A stretch of 64,000 nucleotides of DNA from Massilia mucilaginosa. Lineage in GTDB: Bacteria > Pseudomonadota > Gammaproteobacteria > Burkholderiales > Burkholderiaceae_D. The position numbers were made by a program, and so were the translations under genes. Below are positions 9,166 to 17,956 of this stretch, piece after piece. The stretch spans positions 1 to 64,000 of the forward strand of contig NZ_WHJH01000008.1 in NCBI RefSeq assembly GCF_011682145.1. The letters run 5' to 3'. Numbering within the stretch: position 1 is the stretch's first letter; each line of letters starts with the position of its first letter. The notes under the pieces are model-generated. The model worked only from the letters and a program-made list of their open reading frames with translations. It did not search any database and had not been told where the DNA came from.

Positions 9166-10724
9166 CGCGCCAGGCGGCTGGCGTTGTACAGGTAGCCGCC
9201 TGCCAGCGCCAGCGTGCCAACCAGCGCATACATGGCGACCGAGTGCAAGTTGGCCGCGCCGTTGAAGCCCACCGCGTCGAGCATCGGCGCCGTGGTGGCG
9301 TTGACGGCCACGTACAGGCCAAACAGGAACAGCGACAGGAACAGGCGCGCACTCCTGCCGCAGCGGCCGAACAGGCTGGCCAGCGCGGACAGGCAGGCCA
9401 CGCCCGCCACCAGCGCCAGCGCGCGCAGGGGCTGCGCGAACGACCAGCGCAACGCCACCGGCCCCATCAACAGTAAACCAAGCAGCACGCTGGCCGCGTA
9501 CTGGCGCAGGTAGCGCAGCGCCACCCCGCCGCTCACGGTGCCGCTCAGGTCTTCGGTGACGGCCGCGTAATCGCGGGTACTGATGTCGCTCACCAGGATG
9601 CCCCAGAACGCCACCGCGGCCATCACCACCGGTGCCAGGGCGGCAGCGGGCGCGAACAGGGCGGCGAGCGCGCACAGCACGGCCACCAGCAGCGCGGACG
9701 GGGCGATGATGAAGGTCAGCGCGAGATCGGCCAGCACCTGTCCGGCCAGGCCGGGCATGCGCGCGGCCTGGCGCATGAGCGGCAGCGCCAGCGCGGCCAG
9801 CGGGCGCAGCGCCGCGTTGAGCAGCGCCAGCGGCGAGCGGCGCAGGCGCGCGCGCCCGGGCTTGACCCGGTCCGGCGAATAGCGGTGGAACAGCCACCAC
9901 GCCGGCAGCAGCGGCAGCAGCGCGATCGCGCTGCTGCCGCGCAGCGCCATCATGCGCCCGGACCAGAGCAGCGACGGCAGCGCCAGCGGCGCCAGCGCGG
10001 GGTCGAACTTGCTCGATCCGATGGCGAAATCGGCGCCGTTGACAAAGCCCTGGACCGCCGCCACCGACACCGCCAGCCCGGAAAAATCGAACACCATGCG
10101 CGCCGGCAGTTCGCTGCTGCCGCCTTGCGTCATCAGCGCCAGCTGCGCCACCCACAGCACGAAGAACAGCACGTCGCCGCCCTTGCCCATCAGCGGCGCC
10201 CAGCTGTCGAACAGGATCGCGCAACTGGCCGCGAAAAACACCATCGGCACCAGCAGCAGCGCGTAGGTTTGCAGGTAGACCAGCGGTTCGAGCGGACCGT
10301 CGCCGCGCAGCGCGTGCAGCACCAGCATGGTCAGCATGAAGGCGGCCACCAGCGCGCCGAGGTAGGCGCAGGCGCCCAGCCAGCGTCCGGCCAGGAACAG
10401 GGCGCTGCCGACCGGGGTGGTGCCGATCACGCCGCCGATGCCGCTGCGCAGGTCTTCGCTCATGCGCCCGCGCACCAGGTAAAAGCCGCCAAGCCCGAAC
10501 AGCAAGGCGCCCATGGCGGCACTGCCCAGCGCCAGTGCGGAACTGGTGTAGAGCACGCGCGCCTTGTTAAACACCAGTAGCGCTTCGCCGCTGGCCGGAT
10601 CGGCGATCATCGCCCAGCTGAGCGCCACCACCGCCAGCAGCGCCACCATGGTGGAGCTGCGGCGCATGCGCAGGCGCACTTCGTTAAGCGCCAGTGCGCG
10701 CAGCATGGGTAACATCGGGAGCAT
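9162..10724 (-). CDS. ABC-2 type transporter permease
   Basis: A 520-residue integral membrane protein with roughly twelve hydrophobic segments, among them VALLAVVALSWAMI near the N-terminus and several in the last third. It is the membrane partner of the ATPase encoded immediately upstream. Its ATG shares bases with the ATPase stop (TGATG), and a GAAGGAGG site lies just before it. The size and the paired ATPase fit the two-component ABC-2 family; substrates of such pairs range from polyketides to proteins. The gene is convergent with mdlB and their stop codons overlap in a shared CTAG. Confidence 0.82.
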   Translation of the reverse strand: MLPMLPMLRALALNEVRLRMRRSSTMVALLAVVALSWAMIADPASGEALLVFNKARVLYTSSALALGSAAMGALLFGLGGFYLVRGRMSEDLRSGIGGVIGTTPVGSALFLAGRWLGACAYLGALVAAFMLTMLVLHALRGDGPLEPLVYLQTYALLLVPMVFFAASCAILFDSWAPLMGKGGDVLFFVLWVAQLALMTQGGSSELPARMVFDFSGLAVSVAAVQGFVNGADFAIGSSKFDPALAPLALPSLLWSGRMMALRGSSAIALLPLLPAWWLFHRYSPDRVKPGRARLRRSPLALLNAALRPLAALALPLMRQAARMPGLAGQVLADLALTFIIAPSALLVAVLCALAALFAPAAALAPVVMAAVAFWGILVSDISTRDYAAVTEDLSGTVSGGVALRYLRQYAASVLLGLLLMGPVALRWSFAQPLRALALVAGVACLSALASLFGRCGRSARLFLSLFLFGLYVAVNATTAPMLDAVGFNGAANLHSVAMYALVGTLALAGGYLYNASRLAR

Positions 10725-11590
10725 CACGCCGCCTCCTTCAATGCGTGGCGCTGGGCGATGAGCGCTTCTTCCAGGGTCGGTTCGGCCACGCGCGCACCCG
10801 CACACGGCGAGACGCCGTGCACGATGCGCAGCGCCACCTGCCCGCCCTCGCGCTGCGCGTGCAGCACATCGACCGTGGCGCGCAGCGGCTCGTAGCCGGC
10901 CGCGTCGACGGTGGCCGACCAGATGCGCCCGCGCGCCTGGTCGAGCAGGGTGCGCGGCGTTTCGCAGGCGATCAGCCGGCCCGCATCCATGGTGGCCAGG
11001 CGAGCGGCGATGGTTTCGACGTCGGACACGATGTGGGTCGAGATGAGCACCAGCTTGGTCGATCCGAGTTCGCCGAGCAGGTTGCGAAAGCGCAGGCGTT
11101 CCTCGGGATCGAGACCGGCGGTGGGCTCGTCGACGATCAGGATATCCGGGTCGTTCAGCAGCGCCTGGGCGATGCCGAGACGGCGCCGCATGCCGCCCGA
11201 GAACGAGGCCGCCGGGCGCCTGGCCTGGTCGTGCAGGTTGACCAGTTCGAGCAGCCGCATGACGCGGCCCGGATCGCGCACGCCCTTGAGGGCGGCGAAA
11301 TACTGCATGAATTCGACGGCCGAGAGGTTCGGATACACGCCGAAGTCCTGCGGCAGGTAGCCGAGCCGGCGCCGGATCTCCTGCGGGCGGGCGACGATAT
11401 CGGCGCCGTCGAACAGGATGGTGCCGCTGCTCGGACGCGTGAGCGTGGCGATCATCTGCATCAGCGTGGTCTTGCCGGCGCCGTTGTGGCCGATCAGGCC
11501 GACCACCCCGCGTTCCAGCGAGAGGGTCACGCCGTCGACCGCGCGGATGCGCTTGCCGAATGTGTTGACCACATTGCGCAGCTCGAGCAT
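10724..11590 (-). CDS. ABC transporter ATP-binding protein
   Basis: A 288-residue cytoplasmic ATPase of the CcmA/DrrA type. Walker A is GHNGAGKTT, the Q-loop is in YLPQDFGVYP, the signature is SFSGGMRRR, Walker B is ILIVDEPTAGLD, and the switch His is in ISTHIV. It would energise the ABC-2 permease encoded downstream. The chosen ATG has AGGAAA about 6 bases upstream; a second in-frame ATG 15 bases earlier is possible. The open frame extends much further upstream, but that part lacks ATPase features. The C-terminal 70 residues after the ATPase core match no family I know. Confidence 0.88.
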   Translation of the reverse strand: MLELRNVVNTFGKRIRAVDGVTLSLERGVVGLIGHNGAGKTTLMQMIATLTRPSSGTILFDGADIVARPQEIRRRLGYLPQDFGVYPNLSAVEFMQYFAALKGVRDPGRVMRLLELVNLHDQARRPAASFSGGMRRRLGIAQALLNDPDILIVDEPTAGLDPEERLRFRNLLGELGSTKLVLISTHIVSDVETIAARLATMDAGRLIACETPRTLLDQARGRIWSATVDAAGYEPLRATVDVLHAQREGGQVALRIVHGVSPCAGARVAEPTLEEALIAQRHALKEAA

Positions 11591-11825
11591 GGTATTTCCT
11601 GACATGTTGATGGATGGGCTTGACAGGAATGTAAGCCAAACGCACAGCGCCGGGCGGCCAATGCGACAGACGGCAAAATCGTGGTCGTCAAGTGCCGCCG
11701 GAGGCGTCGTATCGGACCAACACTTCCATGCCAAAGCGTCATCGAAACACACGTGCCTGCCACTTAAATGTGCATTTGGAGGCACAATCTGCGTGCGGCT
11801 GGAACTTTCTCGACTGCAACAAGAA

Positions 11826-11831
11826 TATAAT
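11826..11831 (+). promoter_or_regulatory. Possible -10 box (TATAAT) before the diguanylate cyclase
   Basis: A perfect TATAAT lies 53 bases before the start codon at 11884, in the 293-bp divergent gap between the ABC ATPase and the diguanylate cyclase. The hexamer 17 bases upstream (AACTTT) is a poor -35 match, so an activator or another sigma factor would be needed. Nothing else is recognisable in this gap. Confidence 0.35.
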
Positions 11832-11883
11832 TGGCTGCTGTTTTCCCGTTCGGAGAGCAACGGTTTTCACATGAAGGAATGCG

Positions 11884-13980
11884 ATGTTGGCAGGTTTATC
11901 AGACACCCCGCCGGGCCGCAAGGCCCGCGTGCTGCTGGCATCGTTATGCCTGGTGGCCATGGCCGGTGTCGCCCATGCCCAGCATCCGGCCCTCGATGCG
12001 CGCCTGGTGGAGATCCGCGAGATCAACCGCTACGTGCCGCCCAAGGCGCTGGCCGAACTGCGCAGAATCGAGACCGAGGCGCGCGCCGCGCCCGTGCACA
12101 CCAGGGCCGATTTTTTGGTCCAGCTGTGCCTCGCCCTGCGCGGCATGAACCAGGTGGCCGAAGCGCTGGCCGCGGCCGAGGAACTGATCGCCTTCGGACG
12201 TGACACCAAGGACCCCGTCGTCCAGGCCAAGGGGCTGCTGACCAAGGCCTATGTGGTCTCGCGCATGGACCAGCTGGCGCTGTCGCACCAGTTGGCGTGG
12301 GAAGGCGAAAAGATCGCCAGCAGCACCGGCGACATGATGCTGCGCGTGCAGGCGGCGATCACCTCGGGCCAGTCGTATGCGGAAGACGGCAATTTTCCGG
12401 CCGCGATGGGCAAGATGCAGACCGCGCTTACCCTGGCGCGCCAGTACGGCCAGCCGATCCCCAAGGTCCAGGCGCTCAATGCGCTGGCCATCCTGTACGG
12501 CCAGTTGAACGAGCATGACAAGGGCTTCGAGGCGCTCGAAGAAGCCACCGCGCTGGCCGAGCAAACCAATTCGCCGGGACGCCTGGCGACGCTGAAAGAT
12601 ACCGAATACGGCCTGGCGGTCGACACCAACCAGCCGCAGCGCGGCCTGCGCGCCCTGCTGGCGGGGCTGGAGTACGAGCGCCAGATCGGCGCCGAGGCGA
12701 TGATCGCCGGGACGCTGGTGAACCTGTCCGACAGCTACCTGAAGCAGCACGATTATCCGCGCACCCTGTCGTTCGCCAACCAGGCCTTGAAGGCCGGGCG
12801 CAGCCTGAACGACGACAGCACCGTGGCCACCGCGCACCTGAACCTGGGCCAGGCGCACCTGGGCCTGGGCAGCCTGGCCGAGGGCAAGCGCCATTTCGAA
12901 TTGGGCCTGGCCTGGTACGAAAAGGTCGGCGACAAGCCGGAACTGCAGGAAGTGCTGATGGAATACGGCGCCGCGCTCGAACGCGCCGGCGACATGGCGG
13001 GCGCGGTCAAGGCCTATCACCGCGAGCGCGCGCTGTCGAACGAGCTGTTTGAAAAACGGCGCCAGAAAGCCACGCTGGAGCTGCAGGAAAAGTACGATAC
13101 CGAAAAGAAGCAGCGCCAGATCGAACTGTTAAGCCGCGAGAACCAGCTCAAGACGACCGAAATCGACAACCGCCGCCTGCAGCAGCGCGTGTGGTGGCTG
13201 CTGGCGGTGGTGTTTGCGCTGGCCGCGCTGGTGGTCGGCATCCTGTACCGCAAGGTGCGCCACGCGAATGCCCAGCTCAAGGTCAAGAACCTGGAACTGA
13301 AGCAGCAAAGTTCGCGCGATCCGCTCACCGGCTTGTACAACCGGCGCCACTTCCAGGAATTCATGCGCGGCCACCTGCAGGTGGAAAAGCGCGGCGCCGG
13401 CACCTCGGGCGAAGAAATCGTCGGCGCCCTGTTCCTGCTCGACGTCGACCACTTCAAGCACGTCAACGACAGCCATGGCCACGCGGCCGGCGACGCCGTG
13501 CTGAAAATGATCGCCGACAGCCTGCGCGATATCCTGCGCGAGACCGACATGATCGTGCGCTGGGGCGGCGAAGAATTCCTGGCCTTTTTGCCGGCCATTC
13601 CGCGCAGCGGCGTCGAGGAAATCGCGCGCCGCCTGTTGACCGGGATTTCGCAGCAGAGCATCGACTACCAGGACAAGAGCCTGTCGGTGAACGTGTCGAT
13701 CGGCTTCGCGCCGTTTCCGCTGGTGCCGGACACCGATGCGCTGCCGTGGGAACGCGCGGTCAACCTGGTCGACATGGCGCTCTACCTGGCCAAGGCGCAC
13801 GGGCGCAACCGCGCCTACGGCGTGCGCGGCTTCGCCAACTTCGAGCAGACCACGATGGAAAACATCGAGCAGGACCTGGAGCGCGCCTGGGGCGCCGGCT
13901 ACGTCGACATGTCGATCGTGCTGGGCACCTGGCCGGAATCGAAAAACGCGGCCACGCCACCGAAGCTGACCATCGTCTGA
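11884..13980 (+). CDS. TPR-containing membrane diguanylate cyclase (GGDEF)
   Basis: A 698-residue protein that should make cyclic di-GMP. It has an N-terminal signal segment (residues about 15-33, ending AHA), a periplasmic region of TPR-like helical repeats (about 50-380), a coiled coil, one membrane helix (about 437-456) and a cytoplasmic GGDEF domain. The catalytic motif is intact as GGEEF (residues 561-565). The inhibitory site RxxD (RETD, 552-555) sits exactly five residues before it, so product inhibition is expected. The N-terminal repeats probably bind a protein or peptide in the periplasm. The start has an AAGGAA site. One base separates it from the J-domain-like gene, so the two are cotranscribed. 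Confidence 0.92.
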   Translation: MLAGLSDTPPGRKARVLLASLCLVAMAGVAHAQHPALDARLVEIREINRYVPPKALAELRRIETEARAAPVHTRADFLVQLCLALRGMNQVAEALAAAEELIAFGRDTKDPVVQAKGLLTKAYVVSRMDQLALSHQLAWEGEKIASSTGDMMLRVQAAITSGQSYAEDGNFPAAMGKMQTALTLARQYGQPIPKVQALNALAILYGQLNEHDKGFEALEEATALAEQTNSPGRLATLKDTEYGLAVDTNQPQRGLRALLAGLEYERQIGAEAMIAGTLVNLSDSYLKQHDYPRTLSFANQALKAGRSLNDDSTVATAHLNLGQAHLGLGSLAEGKRHFELGLAWYEKVGDKPELQEVLMEYGAALERAGDMAGAVKAYHRERALSNELFEKRRQKATLELQEKYDTEKKQRQIELLSRENQLKTTEIDNRRLQQRVWWLLAVVFALAALVVGILYRKVRHANAQLKVKNLELKQQSSRDPLTGLYNRRHFQEFMRGHLQVEKRGAGTSGEEIVGALFLLDVDHFKHVNDSHGHAAGDAVLKMIADSLRDILRETDMIVRWGGEEFLAFLPAIPRSGVEEIARRLLTGISQQSIDYQDKSLSVNVSIGFAPFPLVPDTDALPWERAVNLVDMALYLAKAHGRNRAYGVRGFANFEQTTMENIEQDLERAWGAGYVDMSIVLGTWPESKNAATPPKLTIV

Positions 13981-13981
13981 C

Positions 13982-14731
13982 ATGCCGCACACGCACCCCT
14001 CGTTCGCCAGGCTGGGATTGGGCCAGGACGCCGACACGCGCACGGTGCGGCGCGCCTATGCGCGTGAACTCAAGCAGATCGACCAGGAACGCGACGCCGC
14101 CGGCTTCCAGTACCTGCGCGAGGCGTACGAACTGGCGCTGGCGTGGGCCGAGCCGATGATGGCCAGCGCGCCGGCCGCGCAGGCGCTGATGCCCGACCTG
14201 GAGCGGGGCGATCCGCAGCATCTGTGCGACCTGGCCATCGCCCAGTATCGCGCCGCGCTGCCGCGCCTGACGCAGGCGCATGTGGCCGGCGACGCGGCCG
14301 CGTGGCGGCGCGAGATGCAGCGCATCCTCGACGGCGAGGCCATGATCAACGTCTGCGCGCGCACCTTGTTCGAGGAAGTCATGGCGCACCTGCTGGCGGC
14401 CGGCTGGAAGCCGGGCCACGAGACGCTGCTGCCGGTGGCGGCCAGCCTGTTCGACTGGGCCGGCGACCGGGCGCGCCTGCTGCGCTTCGGCGCGGCCGGC
14501 CGCCTGGTCGACCGCGCCGTCGGCGAAATGACGCTGTTCAACGCCGCTGTCCACCCCGAACTGGCGCGCCGGCGCGGCGTGCTGGAACGCCTGCGCGCGC
14601 CGGCGCCGCCAGCGCCCGATCAACTGATGCAGGACCTGCCGTGGCTGGACCAGATGCTCGAACGCTACCCGAACATGGTGGCGCTGGTGGTGAGCGTCGA
14701 CGCCGTCGACGACTGGCGCCGCGCGGCGTAG
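13982..14731 (+). CDS. Degenerate J-domain protein
   Basis: A 249-residue cytoplasmic protein. The first 55 residues resemble a DnaJ J-domain (a SFARLGLGQDAD opening, then a VRRAYARELKQ helix and a FQYLREAYELAL helix). The HPD tripeptide needed to stimulate DnaK is absent; the loop reads QIDQERD. It may therefore be a protein-binding module rather than an active co-chaperone. The remaining helical 190 residues match nothing I recognise. It follows the diguanylate cyclase by one base and may help it, but that is an inference from position. Confidence 0.65.
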   Translation: MPHTHPSFARLGLGQDADTRTVRRAYARELKQIDQERDAAGFQYLREAYELALAWAEPMMASAPAAQALMPDLERGDPQHLCDLAIAQYRAALPRLTQAHVAGDAAAWRREMQRILDGEAMINVCARTLFEEVMAHLLAAGWKPGHETLLPVAASLFDWAGDRARLLRFGAAGRLVDRAVGEMTLFNAAVHPELARRRGVLERLRAPAPPAPDQLMQDLPWLDQMLERYPNMVALVVSVDAVDDWRRAA

Positions 14732-14744
14732 CGTACGCGGCGTT

Positions 14745-15068
14745 CTATTTGCGCGCCGATTCCTGGATTTTCTCGCCCGCCTGTTCCACCTTCTTGCCGA
14801 CGTTTTCGGTGGCCTGGTCCAGCCCCTTGCTGGCGTCCACAGTCGCCTCTTCGATCTTGTCGCCGGTGGCCTTGGCCGCGTCGGTGATCTTCTTGCCCGC
14901 TTCCTCGGCCTTGTCGACGTTGGCCTTGAGGCTCTCGCCGACGCTGTCGCCGGCCTGATCGAGCTTGGCGCCGGCCTTCTGCGCCGGTCCCACGCCCTGC
15001 TCGTCCTTCTGGCAGCCGGCCAGCGCCGCGAGCATCATGGCGCAGCCGATGAGCGATGTGATTTTCAT
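14745..15068 (-). CDS. Small lipoprotein with amphipathic helical repeats
   Basis: A 107-residue exported lipoprotein. A signal peptide ends in a lipobox (LAGC, lipidated Cys near residue 19). The mature part is almost entirely charged amphipathic helix with repeated Lys/Glu/Ala patterns (AEEAGKKITDAAKATGDKIEE), like LEA-type or apolipoprotein-like stress proteins. The ATG at 15068 gives a normal signal peptide; the frame stays open far upstream, but that is antisense to the molybdoenzyme gene. It is convergent with the J-domain gene (13 bp apart). A role in envelope stress is plausible but unproven. Confidence 0.8.
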   Translation of the reverse strand: MKITSLIGCAMMLAALAGCQKDEQGVGPAQKAGAKLDQAGDSVGESLKANVDKAEEAGKKITDAAKATGDKIEEATVDASKGLDQATENVGKKVEQAGEKIQESARK

Positions 15069-15188
15069 GATTTCCCCTACGGTTGTTGTTGCCCAATAGC
15101 ATACACCGGTGCCCGACATTTCGGTTGACAGTTGGACCACGAGTGCATACAATCGCACGACCGTTCGATTTTTTGGAAAGCGCTCGCC

Positions 15189-17429
15189 ATGACCTTGTCC
15201 ACCTCCATTCCCGCCGCCGTGCCTGCCGCCCTCGCGCACCGTATCTGTCCGTTTTGCGAAGCGTGCTGCGGGCTTGAACTCGACCTCGAAGAGAACAAGG
15301 TGGTGCGCATCCGCGGCGACGCCAGCGATGTGTTTTCGCATGGCTTCCTGTGCCCCAAGGCGATCGGCCTGAAAGACCTGCACGACGATCCGGACCGCCT
15401 GCGCACGCCGCTGATCAAACGCAATGGCGTGTTCGAGCCAGCCACCTGGGACGAAGCCTACGCCGAAATCGAACGCCGCCTGCCGCCCGTCATCGCCGCC
15501 GGCGGCGCCAACGCCGTGGCCACCGTGCTGGGCAACCCGGTGTCGCACAAAATGAGCCTGATGCTGTATTTTCCGCGCCTGGCGCGCGCACTCGGCACGC
15601 GCAATATGTTCTCGGCGTCGAGCGTGGACCAGGTGCCGAAGATGCTGTCGGTCGGCTTGATGTTCGGCAGCTGGCTGTCGGTGCCGGTGCCGGACATCGA
15701 GCGCTGCGACTTCTTGCTGGTCCTGGGCGCCAATCCGATGGTCTCGAACGGCAGCCTGTGGACCGTGCCGGACTTTCGCGGCAAGGCCAAGGCCCTGCGC
15801 GCGCGCGGCGGCCAGCTGGTCGTGGTCGATCCGCGCCGCACCGAAACGGCCGACGTGGCCGACGCCCATCACTTCATCCGCCCCGGCGCCGATGTCTTCT
15901 TCCTGCTGGGGATCGCGCACGCGCTGTTCGACGAACAACTGGTGCGCCTCGGCCGCCTGGCTGAACACACGGTGGGCCTGGAGCAGGTCGAAGCGGCGGT
16001 GCGCGAGTACGCGCCCGAACGGGTGGCGGCGCGCTGCGGCATCGACGCGGGCACCATGCGCCAGCTGGCGCGCAGCCTGGCCAACACCCCGCGCGCGGCC
16101 ATTTACGGGCGCATCGGCACCTGCACCCAGCAATTCGGCACCCTGTGTTCGTGGCTGATCGATGTGATCAACGTGCTGACCGGGCACCTGGACCAGGAAG
16201 GCGGCGCCATGTTCCCGAAAGCGGCCGCGTTTTCGGCCAACACGCGCGGCGCCCCGGGCATCGGGCGCGGCGTGGTCACCGGGCGCTATCGCTCGCGCGT
16301 CTCGGGCGCGGCGGAAGTGTCGGGCGAACTGCCGGTGACCTGCCTGGCCGAAGAAATCGACACGCCCGGCCCCGGCCAGGTGCGCGCGGTCATTGCGATT
16401 GCCGCCAATCCGGTGCTGTCGGCGCCGAACGGGGCGCGCCTGGCCAAAGCGCTCGACGGGCTCGATTTCATGGTCAGCATGGATATCTATCTGAATGAAA
16501 CCTCGCGCCACGCCGACGTGATTCTGCCGGCCCTGTCGCCGCTGGAAGAGGCGCATTACGACGTCACATTCACCCAGTTCTCGCACCGCAATCACGCCCG
16601 CTACAGCGCACCGGTGCTGGCGCGCACGGGCGATCAGCCGGACGAGTGGCAAAGCCTGATGCGCATCGCCGCCATCGCCAAAGGACTGGGCGCGAACGCC
16701 GACGTCGACGCGCTCGACGACGAACAGATGCAGGAAGACCTGGCGCGCGCGGCGGGTACGGCGGCGCCCGCGCTGATGGCGGCCCTGGGCAGCGGGCGCG
16801 GCGCCGAACGCATGCTCGACCTGGCGCTGCGCAGCGGCCCGTACGGCGACCAGTTCGGCAAACATCCGGACGGGCTGACCCTGGCGCGCCTGAAGGCGGC
16901 GCCGTCCGGCATCGACCTGGGGCCGATGAGCAGCCGCATTCCGGAAGCGCTGCGCACCCCCTCGGGCAAGATCGAACTGGCGCCGCAGGTGCTGCTGGAC
17001 GACCTGGCGAGGGCAAGCGCCGACCTGCAAGCCCCAAGGCCGGAGCTGGTCATCGTCGGGCGGCGCCAGCTACGCTCGAACAACAGCTGGATGCACAACC
17101 TGCCGGTGCTGGCCAAAGGCCCCTACCGCTGCACTGCGCTGGTCCATCCGGTCGACGCCGAGCGGCTTGGCCTGGTCGATGGCGCGATGGCGCAGATCCG
17201 CAACGGCGAACGCATGATCGAAGTGCAGGTGGAGATGTCGGAGCAGATGATGCCGGGGGTGGTCAGCCTGCCGCATGGCTGGGGCCACAACCTGGAAGGC
17301 ACGCAGATGCGCGTGGCGGCCGAACGGCCGGGGGTGAACCTGAACGCGCTGCTCGATGAAAACCTGCGCGACCCTTTATCGGGCAACGCGGTGTTGTCGG
17401 GCATTGCGATCGAGATGCGCCCATTGTAG
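15189..17429 (+). CDS. Molybdopterin-dependent oxidoreductase
   Basis: A 746-residue member of the formate dehydrogenase/DMSO reductase family, holding a bis-MGD molybdenum or tungsten centre. The N-terminus binds a [4Fe-4S] cluster through C20, C23, C27 and C55. The body carries the expected cofactor-binding stretches (LLVLGANPMVSNG, VVVDPRRTET) and the C-terminal dinucleotide-binding domain (SLPHGWGHN). There is no Tat signal, so it should be cytoplasmic. No redox partner subunit lies nearby, which suggests a soluble single-subunit enzyme or one fed by unlinked partners. The ATG at 15189 follows GGAAAG; an ATG 57 bases upstream lacks a good site. The substrate is unknown. Confidence 0.85.
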   Translation: MTLSTSIPAAVPAALAHRICPFCEACCGLELDLEENKVVRIRGDASDVFSHGFLCPKAIGLKDLHDDPDRLRTPLIKRNGVFEPATWDEAYAEIERRLPPVIAAGGANAVATVLGNPVSHKMSLMLYFPRLARALGTRNMFSASSVDQVPKMLSVGLMFGSWLSVPVPDIERCDFLLVLGANPMVSNGSLWTVPDFRGKAKALRARGGQLVVVDPRRTETADVADAHHFIRPGADVFFLLGIAHALFDEQLVRLGRLAEHTVGLEQVEAAVREYAPERVAARCGIDAGTMRQLARSLANTPRAAIYGRIGTCTQQFGTLCSWLIDVINVLTGHLDQEGGAMFPKAAAFSANTRGAPGIGRGVVTGRYRSRVSGAAEVSGELPVTCLAEEIDTPGPGQVRAVIAIAANPVLSAPNGARLAKALDGLDFMVSMDIYLNETSRHADVILPALSPLEEAHYDVTFTQFSHRNHARYSAPVLARTGDQPDEWQSLMRIAAIAKGLGANADVDALDDEQMQEDLARAAGTAAPALMAALGSGRGAERMLDLALRSGPYGDQFGKHPDGLTLARLKAAPSGIDLGPMSSRIPEALRTPSGKIELAPQVLLDDLARASADLQAPRPELVIVGRRQLRSNNSWMHNLPVLAKGPYRCTALVHPVDAERLGLVDGAMAQIRNGERMIEVQVEMSEQMMPGVVSLPHGWGHNLEGTQMRVAAERPGVNLNALLDENLRDPLSGNAVLSGIAIEMRPL

Positions 17430-17433
17430 ACGG

Positions 17434-17835
17434 TTAGCGCAGTTCGACCGCGTATTCGACCGGGGTCTGTTCGACGAAGCGCATGGCCTGGCTCTCGCGT
17501 CTTCCGCGCGCGACCCTGGCCGGCGCGTCGGTATTGCGTGCGCGCGGCGCAGTGGCGGGGTTGGGCGTGCCCGCCGCGCGCGAGAGCGTGATCCAGCGTT
17601 CGGCGCCGGCCGCCACTTCGTCGTTCTGGCGCGCGGCATCGATGCTCCAGTGGCTGGCGCGGAACTGGGCATAGCATTTTTCCCACGCGCGCACCTGGTC
17701 GTCGATGCGGCGCGCGGCCTGGCTCGATACCAACTTTTCGGGAAACTCGGGCGACACGCAGTCGAAGCTGGCAGCTTGTACCGAGGCTGCGCCGCAGGCC
17801 AGCGCCAGCGATGGAAAAATTCTGCTGAGAGCCAT
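17434..17835 (-). CDS. Small secreted protein of unknown function
   Basis: A 133-residue protein with a clear signal peptide (residues 1-21, ending VQAAS). The mature part has two Cys residues (SFDCVS and EKCYAQF) that could form a disulphide, and a charged C-terminal half. I recognise no family. A GGAG site supports the ATG. It is convergent with the molybdoenzyme gene, with four bases between the stops. It lies downstream of the tubulin-like cassette on the same strand (121 bp gap), which leaves open whether it belongs to that unit. Confidence 0.6.
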   Translation of the reverse strand: MALSRIFPSLALACGAASVQAASFDCVSPEFPEKLVSSQAARRIDDQVRAWEKCYAQFRASHWSIDAARQNDEVAAGAERWITLSRAAGTPNPATAPRARNTDAPARVARGRRESQAMRFVEQTPVEYAVELR

Positions 17836-17956
17836 CGACGTCTCCGGTGAGGTGGAAAACGTTGATCGTAGACCAAGTAGCAACATTCCCGCAAGCACTT
17901 TGACAATCTTTACAAAAAAGATACATGTATGACGAGTTGCCGCAGTGCGATTGTAT

